The position numbers were made by a program, and so were the translations under genes. A stretch of 13,938 bases of DNA from Baffinella frigidus (Eukaryota; Cryptophyceae; Cryptomonadales; Baffinellaceae): assembly GCA_026770585.1 (NCBI GenBank), contig MU646651.1, positions 81,943-95,880 on the forward strand. The letters are read 5' to 3'. Within the stretch, counting starts at the first letter, position 1. Every line of letters begins with the position of its first letter. The notes under the pieces are model-generated. The model was not told the DNA's origin. It did no database searches and saw nothing but the letters and a program-made list of their open reading frames with translations. Positions 1-10,300 of this stretch are shown here, piece after piece.

Positions 1-52
1 GGGTTTAGGGTTTGGGGTTTGGGGTTTGGGGTTTAGGGTTTAGGGTTTGGGG
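1..52 (+). repeat. Telomere-like tract below exon 28
   Basis: TTTAGGG and TTTGGGG units from the window start to the donor of exon 28. Given the gene context this is intron, not a chromosome end. Confidence 0.85.
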
Positions 53-59
53 GGCAGAC

Positions 60-198
60 CGGTTCCTCGGCGCGTCTGGCGCCGCCCGAGTGTTGACTTT
101 CAAGTTCCTCCTCCGGCGATTTCTTGACAACGACTGGCGGGAGCGGGCGCGGCAGCAGGGCGATCGCGAGAGGCGTGTGCGTCCTCGCGTCCCACATC
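60..198 (-). CDS. Exon 28, MWDA strand then P/E-rich tail
   Basis: 139 nt, phase 2 in and phase 0 out; last base of Arg752 and residues 753-798. R-MWDARTHTPLAIALLP finishes the WD40 strand and starts the next. The remainder (PVVVKKSPEEELESQH, GGARRAEEP) is a charged linker. Acceptor CCAG|G, donor CCG|GTCTGC. The gene continues beyond the window after a telomere-like stretch (1-52). Several copies of its 5' end lie at 281-705. Confidence 0.88.
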
Positions 199-3100
199 CT
201 GGTGTTGCGTTACGGGTGTCAGTCCCGCCACCTAACAGATGCCATCTCACATTTGGCTGGAGATTCAGGGTTTCGCGAGGGGCGTCCTCGCGTCCCACAT
301 CCTGCCGGATTAGGGTTTTAGGGTTTCGGATGAGCACCGGTGGCAACGAAGCGCTTCGAAGGAGCCCCTTCCGCACCACGAGGTGTTGCGCAGTCCCGCC
401 ACCAAACAGATTCTATCTCACATTTGGCGTGGGGTTCAGGGCGTAGGGTTCAGGGTTTGGGGGCGTCCTCGCGTCCCACATCCTGCCGTGGTGTTAAGGG
501 TGTCAGTCCACATCCTGGCGTGGGGTGTAGGGTTTCAGTGTAGGGTGTCAGTCCCGTCACCTTTTCTCGTTCAGGGTTCAGGGTTCAGGGGTTCGGAGTG
601 TAGGGTGTCAGTCGCGCCACCAAACAGACTCTATCTCAGATTTGGCGTGGGGTTCAGGGCGTAGGGTTCAGGGTTTGGGGCGTGCGCGTCATCGCATCCC
701 ACATCCTGCCGTGGGGTGTAGGGTGTCAGTCCCGTTTCTCGTTCAGGGTTCTGGGTTCAGGGTTAAGAGGTTAAGAGTTTCAAGGTATCAGTCCCGCCAC
801 CTAACAGACTATATCTCAGATTTGGCGTGGGGTTCAGGGTTCAGGGTTCAGGGTTCGGAGTTTGGGGTTTGGGGTTTGGGACCGTAGCGCGTAGTCATCC
901 CCGACTGTCAAGAAGACGCGCGGGTCGATCTAACGTAGAAAACTTTTCTATAAAAAAACTGAAAATTACTACATGTTTGCTTTACTATCAACGTCAAATT
1001 TCGTTCTGTGTAGTAAATTTCATTGGCGAGTTGGGGGGGTGGGACCGTAGCGTGTAGTCCTCCCCGACTGTGAAAAAAACGTGCGGGTCGTTCGGGTGCA
1101 TCTCCACGCCTGGGGGGGGGGGGGTAGGAATTAGGGTTTGGGGTCTAGGGTTCAGGGGGGGTTGGGGGCATTAGGGGTGAGGAAGTAGATACGGGTCATA
1201 TATGGGTTTGTTTGACGTTTACTTGACGTGTAAGGGTCGGGGGTTAACCTGACACGGCGCCGTGGCCATGTGTCTCATGTACAACGTCCTGTTTTAGGGT
1301 TTAGGGTTTAGGGTTCAAGGCTAAGGGTTTAGGGTTCAGGGTTCAGGGGTTGGGGTTCAAGGTTTGGGGCTTCGGGTTTACGGTTTACGGTTTACGCTTT
1401 AGGGTTTAGGGTTTGGGGTTCAGGGTTTAGGTTTTGGGGTTCAGAATTTAGGGTTAACGGTTGATGGTTTAGGGATTAGGGTAGGGCTTAGGGTTGGCCT
1501 GCTGGGCTTGCGTCGTGCCATCCCCGTTGAGCCGCAGTCGTACAATCTCCGACCCCCCTGCATTTGATGCGAAAAAATATTCAAATTAAATCACCGTTTG
1601 CTATATTACCGGTGGGTTTTGTATTGATGTCAAGCTATGTAGATTTGAGGTTTAGGGTTTGGGGTTTGGGGTTGAGGGTTTAGGGTTCATAGATTAGGGG
1701 GTTAGGGTTTAGGACGAACACCGGTGCCGACGAAGATCTCGAGCCCCCTCCGCACCATCCCATGTACGGCCGCTTCCTCCACCACCTCCCTCTCCTCCTC
1801 CTCCCCCTCTCCCCCCCTCGTATCCTCACCCTGTTCAAGGGTGTTGGATTCAGGGCTTAGTTTAGGATTTAGGGTACAGGGTCCTTCGCCACCTCCCGCT
1901 CCTTCTCCTCCTCCTCCCCCTCTCCCCCCTTCGTATCCTGGCCCTGTTCAAGGGTGTGGGGTGTAAGGTCCTCCACCACCTCCCTCTCCTCCTCCTCATC
2001 CCCTTCCTTCCAAGAATCCTCACCCTGTTCAAGGGTGTAGGGTTTATGATTTAGACTCCTCCTTCAACACCTCCCTATCTTCCTCTCCTCCTCCCCGTCA
2101 TCCTCCCCCTCACCCACCTTCCCCTGGTGTAGGGCTTAGAATTCAGGATGTGGGGTTTAGGGTGAAGGGTTTGGAGATTAGGGTTTAGGGTTTAGGAGTA
2201 AGGGTTGAGGGTTTAGGGTTTAGGGTTTAGGGTTTAGGGTTCAGGGTTCAGGGTTGAGAGTTTGTGGTGCAGGGTTCAGGGTTCAGAGTTTGGTGGTGAG
2301 GGTGTAGGGGTTACCCGACGCGCCTCCCAGAAGCCCTCCCGCGAGGACGCCTGGAGGAGGGTTTGGGGTTTGGGGCGTGTGGTTTAGGGTTCAGGGTTCA
2401 GGGTTTGGGGTTTAGGGTTTAGGGCTTAAGGTTTGAACTTTAGGGTTTAGGGTTTAGGGTTTAGGGTCTAGGGTTTAGGGTTTGGGGTTTAGGGTAGGGC
2501 CTCGATTCGCAGCGGGGAACTCCGGGGTGCGAGAGACATGGTTTGCTCGTCCAGCTTCCACATCCGCACGAATCTGAATCGAGTCGAGTTTTATGATATC
2601 TATGATTCAGGGTTTGGGGCTTAGGGTTTGGGTTTAGAGTTTGGCGTTTGGGGTTTGGGGTTTGGGGTTGAGGGTTGAGGGTTCGGGGTTTAGGGTTTGG
2701 GGTTTAGGGTTTAGGGTTTAGGGCTTGGGGCTTGTGGGGGTTAGGGGTTAGGGTTCAGGGTTTAGGGTTTAGGGTTTAGGGCTTGGGGTTTGTGGGGTTT
2801 AGGGGTAAGGATTTAGGGTTTAGGGTTTAGGGCACGAACCCGTCGCGCCCGCCAGACGCAACCGTGCCTGGTGCAGGGGTCAGGGGTTAGGTGTTAGGGG
2901 TTGCGGTTCGCCAATTTGAGTAGACAAAAAAGGCACCGGTTGGAGCAAAGGAGTGAAAGGCGCAACGGCTGGTGCATTAGAGCTAGGAACAATAGAATGG
3001 AGAAGTAAAAAGCGCACCGGTTGAAAAAGGAGAGACGCGTGAAAGGCGCACCGGTTGGGGCAAAGGGAGGAGTGAAACACGCACCGGTTGGCGCATCGAA

Positions 3101-4294
3101 GGAAAGCGAACTGATCCCCCGGGAGTGCCCGGGGGCCGTGATGCTCAACAGGACACCTTTCGCGGACCAGGCACACACGCGTCCGTCGATCGTGCCCGTG
3201 AGGCACACGTTGAGATCGCCGCGGCACGCGAAATCGATGCTCTCGATTGTGCGCGGTTGCCCCTTGTCACCCCACGTCCCGTCCACGCCCGAGAGCCTCC
3301 CTGGTGTAGGTTTTAGGGTTTAGATTTTAGGGTGTACGGTTTAGGGTTTAGGGTTGAGGGTTGAGAGTTGAGGGTTGAGGGTTGAGGGTTGAGGTTCAAG
3401 GTGTAGAGGTTGGTTTGGGGTTCAGGGTTCAGGGTTCAGGGTTAAAGGTTTAGGGTTTAGGGTTTGGGGTTTATGGTTTAAGGGTTGGGGGTTTAGGGTT
3501 TAGGGTTCAGGGTTCAAGGTTGAGGGTTGAGGGCTTTGCCTTTGAGGAACGTCCAGAAGGTGACGTGGTTGACCCCCACCGTGACCAGCGTGCCATCCGA
3601 CGGGTTGAACGCGGCTGCCAACACCTGCAGTAGGGTCGAGGGTTGAGGGTTTGGGGCTTGGACGGCACGCTGGTTAAACGCGGCCGCCAACACCTGGTCA
3701 TGCACAACGCTTACGTCAGATGAGGACTTATTTGATCGCGACTCTGTTCAAAATCTATACTGCAAAACAATCTAGACCGTGAAAAGTCCTGGAATTGGTT
3801 TTGACCATCGTGCCATCCGATGGGTGGAACAGCGCTGCCAACACCTGTATCACGGTCGAGGGTTGAGGGTTTGGGGCGTGAGGTTCGAGGTTTGGGGTCC
3901 AGCCAGAACCTGGTCTGCAGCGTTGGGGACCACTCGAGGCTGGAAGTGGGAGTATTTTAAATGCGGGGTTGTTAAATTTAGTACCAGGCACGGGCGGGTT
4001 TGGTAACGTATCTCAAGATATACCTTGAGATACGTGACCCAAAGCACCTATTTGTGTGAAAATTACTACACATTTTGATTTCTTCACTTATCAAAGAAAC
4101 ACCGTTTTAAAATAGTCACATTGCTAGCCTCGAGTGGGAATGCGGGTTTGGGGTTTGGGGTTTCAAGTTTAGTGTGTGAGGCACCTTGCAGTCGTCCTTG
4201 ACTTCGACATTCGCCAGCATCTGGCTACTCTTCCTGGCTCAGGGTTTAGGTTTTAGGGGTTTGGGTTTAGGCTTTAGGGTTCAGGGCATAGGGT

Positions 4295-4326
<32 letters not shown>

Positions 4327-7300
4327 GTTTGAGGGTTGAGGGTTGACGGTTGAGGGTTGAGGGTTTAGGGCGTAGGATTTAGGGTTTAGGGCATAAGGTT
4401 TAGGGTTCGGGGTTTACCAGTCGTACAGCGTGATCATGTTGCTGGGGCCGCAGCCCACCTGCGTATAGGTGCAGGTTTAGGGTAAAAATTTGGGGCGTAG
4501 GGTTGTTGGCGTAGGGAGCAGGGTGCAAGGTGTTGGTAGTTGGATGTAGGGCTTTGGGGGCCGTCACAACCTACACGTCGCCCTTCCCGCCAAACTGTGC
4601 CACGCGACGATACCCTGCACCTCAAATCGACTGTGTATGTCTATCATTCCAGGTACAAAGCGGGCGGAATCCGTCCGCGGACTAGTACTGATTCGACCCA
4701 AACGAGTTAGTCCGCTGTCGATTTGAGGTGCAGGTTATCGGCGCACTGTCGAGACGTAGTCTAATATATGAGGCTTTTTCAGGCATATATGGCATATATC
4801 AGGCATATAGGTTGTCGGGCGGGGGGGTCGACCGTCGCGACCCAAACGTCGCCCTTGCCGCCAAACGCGATGCACTTGATCCCAACCTGCGTCAGGGTGC
4901 AGGGTTCAGGGGTTGGGGTGCAAGATTCAGGGTTGAGGGTGTAGGATTTAGGGTTTAGGGTTTCGGGAGTAGGGTAAAGGATTCAAGATTTAGGGTTTAG
5001 GGTGTAGGGTGTAGGAGTTTGGGTTTAGGGTTTAGAGTTTCGTGTTAAGGGTTTAGGGATTAGGGTTTCGTATTTAGGGATAAGGGGTGACCGCGTCAGC
5101 GGTCCACGCTCCGTTGCGGAGGTACGCGCATAGCTTCGCCTTCACCTGTGCACATTCGTCAGGTTCAGTGTACACCATCAACCCTGAACCCTAAGACCTC
5201 AACCTTTTCTGTAAAGTGCGCAGGGTTCAGGGTGTAGGGCGTACCTTGAGGGTGACAGCGTCCCACACCAGCACCATCGGCGCCTCGCTCGCCTCGCCGC
5301 TCGCCATCACTGTCCCGTTCGAATGCATCGCCAGCGCCTAGCATTCAGGGTGTGGGGGTTAGGGTGTGAGGTGAAGTGTGTAGGGTTTAGGGTGTAGGAT
5401 GTAGGGTTTCGGGTGTAGGGTGTAGGGTGTAGGGTGTAGGGTGTGGGGTGTAGGGTGCAGCGTTTAAGGTTCAAGGTCTCGCTCGCCTCGCCGCTCACCA
5501 TCACCGTCCCGTTCGAATGCATCGCCAGCGCCTAGGGGTTGGGGATTAGAGCGTAGGGTTCAGAGTTCAGAGTTCAGGGTCATCTCGTCATTTTCCAGCG
5601 TCGTCCCGTTGGTATGCATAGCTAACACCTGGAGTTTCGAGGTTGGGGCTAGGGTCCAGTGTATAGGGTGCAGGGTGCAGGGTGCAAGGTTTAGGGTTTG
5701 GAGTTTGGGGGGCAGGGTTTAGGGTTCGGGGATTAGGGTTTAGGGTTTAGGGTTCAACGTTTAGGGTTTAGGGTTGACGGTTGACGGTGTGGGGTGTAGG
5801 TCCAGAGTTTGTTTGAGGTCCAGAGTTTGGGGTTTCGGGCGCAGGGGTCGCCGTGACGTCGGCATTATGCGCCGTGTCAAGGGTCCAGGGTTAAGTGTTC
5901 AGGGTTCAGGGTCCAGGGTTCAGAGTTTAGGGTTTAAGGGCTTAAGGGGTCACCGTGACGTCGGCATTATGCGCCGTGAAGTGCCGCTGCACAGGCTCTC
6001 CCTCGATTCCAAAGTCCTCCAACACCACCAGCCCTTGGGGTTTGGGGTTTAGGGCTTAGGGTTTAGGGGTTGGGGTTTAGGGGTTGGGGTTTAGGGGTTA
6101 GGGTTTAGGGTTTGGGGTTTGAGGGTTAGGGTGTAGGGTGTAGGGTTTAGAGTTTAAGGTTAAGGGTTTAGGGTGTGGGGTTTGGAGTTTGGGTTTTAGG
6201 GTTTAGGATTTAGGGTTTAGGGTTTAGGGTGTACCCGCGGCAACGTACGCTAGCTCCCCGGATTGGAGTCCGCACAGGTTATGGAGAAGGTCGCGTCCGC
6301 GGTAGGCGTGCACGAAGGACAAGACCACCTGCCACGAGCATCCTCAAGCGGCTCAAATCCGGGCCGGGGGTAGTTTTTTTGTCCTCAGGAACCTACGGTA
6401 GCAAATTCGTAGGGGCCTAGGGAGTTCCTGGGGGGGTGGATAGATGGCGCAGGGACGCGATGAAGCCTGCGCCGTCATCCCTCGTGAAAATTACTACAGG
6501 GCAAGCTCGGAGGATTGCTGCCCGCACAGGTTGTGGGATAGGTCGCGTCCGCGGTAGGCGTGCACCAAGGACACGACCACCTGTTTGTTGGTGCGCGCAC
6601 CACGTTATACAACGTTTTGTATCGGGGTGTTTTAAACGTGTACCGCGGTGGAATATGTACAATCGACTAGTAGCGAATTTGAGGGAGGGGCGGACCTGAA
6701 GGACTGGACCACCTGTTTGTTGGTACGGGGTTGGGCAAGACAGGGTGGAGAGTTGGACACGTGGACGTGGATAGGGTGAAGGGTGCGGGGTGCAGGGTGC
6801 AGGGTGTAGGGTGTAGGGTGTAGGGTGTAGGGTGTAGGGTGTAGGGTGTAGGGTGTAGGGTGTAGGGTGTAGGGTGTAGGGTGTGGGGGTCAGAGACAAG
6901 TAACGAAGGACACGGACTACGAAAGAAAACTAATCCAGGGCAAGGACTGTGGAGGACAATGAAGAGGAACCTCGAGGTCGGGCCGCACGGCCGCTTCCGG
7001 TACAAAGTGGACAGTATCAGCCAGGGTCCTTAAGCCCAAAACCCTTGCCCCAAACCTCGAGGTCAGGGCGCACGGCTGCCTCCGCGCGCCGCGCCCCGCT
7101 CGCCTCCCCAGTAGGTGCGAACAACGCGTTCAAGAACGGTTTCACCACCGCGAGCGTCTGCGTTCCTCCAAGGGGATCCTCGCCTGGGGTTTAGGGCGTA
7201 GGATTTAGAGCTCAGGGCTTAGGGCGTCAGGGTCTAGGGCGTAAGGTTTAGTGTTACGGTTCACGGTTTACGCGAACAGCGCGTTCAAGAACGGCTTCGC

Positions 7301-10300
7301 CACCGCGAGGGTTTGCGTCACGCTCAGTGCATCTTCGCCCGCGCCTGGGGTGTTAAGGTTCAGCTCTTAGGGTTTAGGGTTTAGGGTTAGGATTCGCGGA
7401 TAACGGTTTAGGGTGTACGGTTACGGTTCACGGTCTACGGTTACGATCTACGGTCTACAAAATTAAGGTTTAGATCAAAGGCCCGCTCGCCTCCCCCGTA
7501 GGTGCAAACAGAGCGTTCAACAACGGTTTCGCCACCGCGAGGGTGTGCGTTCCTCCAAGGGGGTCCTCGCCCCCGCCCCCGCCTGCGTCACGGTTTTCGC
7601 TTCACGGTTTACGCCCGGTCTCGCCTGCGTTACTGTTCAAGAAGGGATTCACCACCGCGAGGGTCTGTGTTTCTCCCATCGCATCCTCCCCCGCGGGCCC
7701 GGCCCGACCTGGTGTAGGGTGTAGGGTGTAGGTTGTAGGGTCGAGGGTGTCGGGTGTAGGGTGTAGGGTGTAGGGTCGAGGGTGTAGGGTGTAGGGTGTA
7801 GGGTCGAGGGTCGAGCGTGTAGGGTTCTAGGGTCGAGGGATTAGACTGTACCTGCAACGCCAGTCCCAGGCCCGGACGCGGAGATAGACACGTCGAGGGT
7901 GTACGGTGTAGGGTCGAGGGTGTATGGTGTAGGGTGTAGGGTCGAGGGTGTAGGGTGTAGGGTCGAGGGTGTAGGGTGTAGGGTGTAGGGTCGAAGGTGC
8001 AGGGACGAGGTTCGAGGGCTTAGGGTGCACCTGAAACGCCCGCCCCTGGCGCAGAGAGGGCAACGGTCCCCGCCGAGGGGCAGGCCGTAGAGGTATGGTG
8101 CGGCGAGGTGCAGATGAAACAGCAAAAGACGTCGCCCCTTCCTTCCGCCCCGCCTGTACAGGGTAGGGCAAGGTGTTATGTCTTGGGAGTCTTTTGGGGT
8201 GATGTCTTAGGGGTCTTTTGGGGTGATGTCTTAGGAGTCTTTTGGTGTTATGTCGTAGGAGACTTTTGGCGGCCCCTTCCCCCCCTGCATCCGTCCCTCC
8301 TCTTTCAGGGTTTAGGGTTTAGAGTTTAAGTATTAGGGTTTGGTGTGGCGAGGTGCAGATGAAACAGCAAAAGACGTCGCCCCCTCCTTCCGCCGAGCCT
8401 GTACCATCGAAAGTCAATCCATGCCTGGGTTGCGTGGATCAGAGCCAGGAACCCCCCAACTTTTGACCCTACACCATAAGCTGTAACACCTTCAAACCGT
8501 GGGCCGTGAACCGTAACCCAGGCTTTCAATGCGGGTACGGTTTTATGATGAGCGGTTTGGACGGGCTTGGCGCGGTGCATACAGGTTATGTCTCAGGAGC
8601 CTTTTGGTGATTATGGAGTTCACCCAGGGGATCCGTATATCAATTGGAAAAATCTCAGCCTTCCGCCGAGCCAGTGCAGGGCGGGGTTTACACGCAGGGT
8701 TTAGAGCGTTGATGGGAGAGGATACTCTGGGAGTGGAGGGTTGGAATGGAACTGGGTTTGAAGGCCCTCTGGGTGAATTGGCGTCAAGGGAGGTATGGTC
8801 ATTGTTTATGGTGCATGGTTTGGGGTTAGGGTGTACGGTTTACGGGTTACATTTTATGGTCGATCGTTTATGTTCGGGTTGAGGGTTAAGGGTTAGAGTT
8901 TACGGGTTTAGGGTGTAGGGTTTAGGGTTTAAGGTTAAGGGTGTAGGGTGTAGGGTTTATGGTGTGGTTGATGGTTGATGGTTTGGGATTTAGGGTTTAG
9001 AAAAAGGGAGTCAGAGTTTAGGGGTTTGGAGGAGAGACACACCATTCCCGGCGCAGAGGAGGGAGAGCGGGCGGGAGAGGACGCGCTCGAGGGTGGCGTC
9101 CGTGCCTGCGAGGTCCGTAACCTGTGTGGGGGTTGGGGGTTCAGGCCTAATCCGTAACCTGTTGTATCAGATGCCCAACCCGAGAGATGACACAAACCCC
9201 CGAGACATGGCACAAAAAAGAGGGCACGTGCACATGAGAGTCCGACATCAATTGACTTAACAGCGCAGGTGTGTACCGGGGAGATGACTGATCCCCACAG
9301 GCTCTTGTACCACGCAAATCTCAAATCAAAAGCTGCCAATGTACCAAAGCGGACCCGTTTTAAGGGTCGTGAACTTTTGGACCGTGCATCTCTAGGCTTG
9401 AGAGTAATGAAGAAAAAGAAGGAGAAAAGGGGAGGGCGAAACGTGCCTTGACGCTCCGCAGAATCGACAGCGCGGCATCAGACCCCCCCGCCACGACCAA
9501 GAAGCTGTTGTCGTTCGCGAACGCCACGTGGCTCGCCTCTCGTTATTTCTCGCCTCGCGCGATTCAATTGCCAACGCCTTTCGCTATCTTACGGGTGGGT
9601 TTTGTGCTATGGTCAACCTATGCCGAGGCACGACTAGCCCCCCCCCGGGGGGGGTTCGTGCAGTCTCTCTCCAAAGAAACACGAACGGCTAGCCAGGACT
9701 GCCAGGGAAATGGAGGTGGACCTTGACGCTCCGCAGAATCGACAGCGCCGCGTCCGACCCCCCCGCCACGATCAAGAACGAATCATCGTGCGCGAAAGCC
9801 ACGTGGCTCGCCTCGCGGGAGGGCACGACGAGATCGCTCCCGCGCGCGAGGGATGCGTCCGGGCAGGGGTACGGGAGGAGGCGGACGCGCCCCGCTTGCG
9901 TGCCGACCGCCTGTTTGTTTCGAAAGTGGGGGGTTACGGGTTTAACCCTGTAGGGGTTGGGGTGTTGGGGTTAGGTGTTGGGGGCTAGCCCGCGCGCGAG
10001 AGCGAGAGATCGGGGCAGGGGTACGGGAGGAGGCGGACGCGCCCTGCTTGTGTCCCGACCGCCTGGGTTGGAGGGTTGGGGGTTAGGGGTCACGGGTTTA
10101 CCCTGTAGGGGTCGGGGTAGGGGAAAGGGGGGGGGGGGGCGGACGCGCCCCGCTTGTGTTCCGACCGCCTGTTTGTTTTGGGAGTGAGGGGTTACGGGTT
10201 TGACCTGTGGGGATTGGGGTGTTGGGGTTAGGCCTCAGGGTTTAGGGTTTAGGGTTTAGGGTTGAGAGTTGAGAGTTGAGGGTGTGCCTGTTGACCACTC

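Larger units (their letters stand above)
9920..10285 (+). repeat. Telomere-like filler, intron 7
   Basis: Short GGGGTTACGGGTTT and TTTAGGG units between the exon-8 fragments, including a near-repeat of the 9925-9985 segment at 10070-10110 and 10186-10230. This suggests that exon-8 5' pieces were duplicated together with adjoining intron. Confidence 0.75.

Noticed and set aside
1-52. Chromosome end (true telomere)
   Set aside because: Repeats are degenerate, dispersed through the window and confined to introns of one gene that runs off both edges.
216-827. CRISPR-like array of spaced repeats
   Set aside because: Units vary in length and sequence, the spacers are heptamers, and the repeats are an intron end plus exon start.
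12-887. Plus-strand open frames reading GFRVQGSGF-type peptide
   Set aside because: Translations of TTCAGGG/TTTGGGG arrays opposite to the gene; no domain or start context.
1724-1966. Plus-strand proline/serine-rich open frame
   Set aside because: Antisense of the acidic exon 24 and its copy; no independent support.
2315-2350. Reading exon 23 as VLAGGLLGGAS with an earlier exon-22 donor
   Set aside because: Attractive sequence, but phase then fails at exon 24, whose frame is fixed by GLEIFVGTG-GSEIV. Kept only as an alternative.
3021-3323. Plus-strand open frame overlapping exon 20
   Set aside because: Shadow of exon 20 on the other strand; the minus frame carries the WD40 motifs.
6417-7005. 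Long minus-strand open frames with TLHPTPY-type peptide repeats (also 7630-8171, 11023-11505, 5307-5522)
   Set aside because: The heptamer unit is not a multiple of three, so TGTAGGG and TCGAGGG arrays read as a seven-residue repeat without stops. No real protein is implied.
7500-7720. Bacterial-type gene or operon
   Set aside because: Short coding segments, splice sites, telomere-type repeats and EML homology show a eukaryotic nuclear locus.
8529-8882. Plus-strand 117-codon frame in intron 9
   Set aside because: No recognisable motif, ends in heptamer sequence, and lies within an intron of the minus-strand gene.
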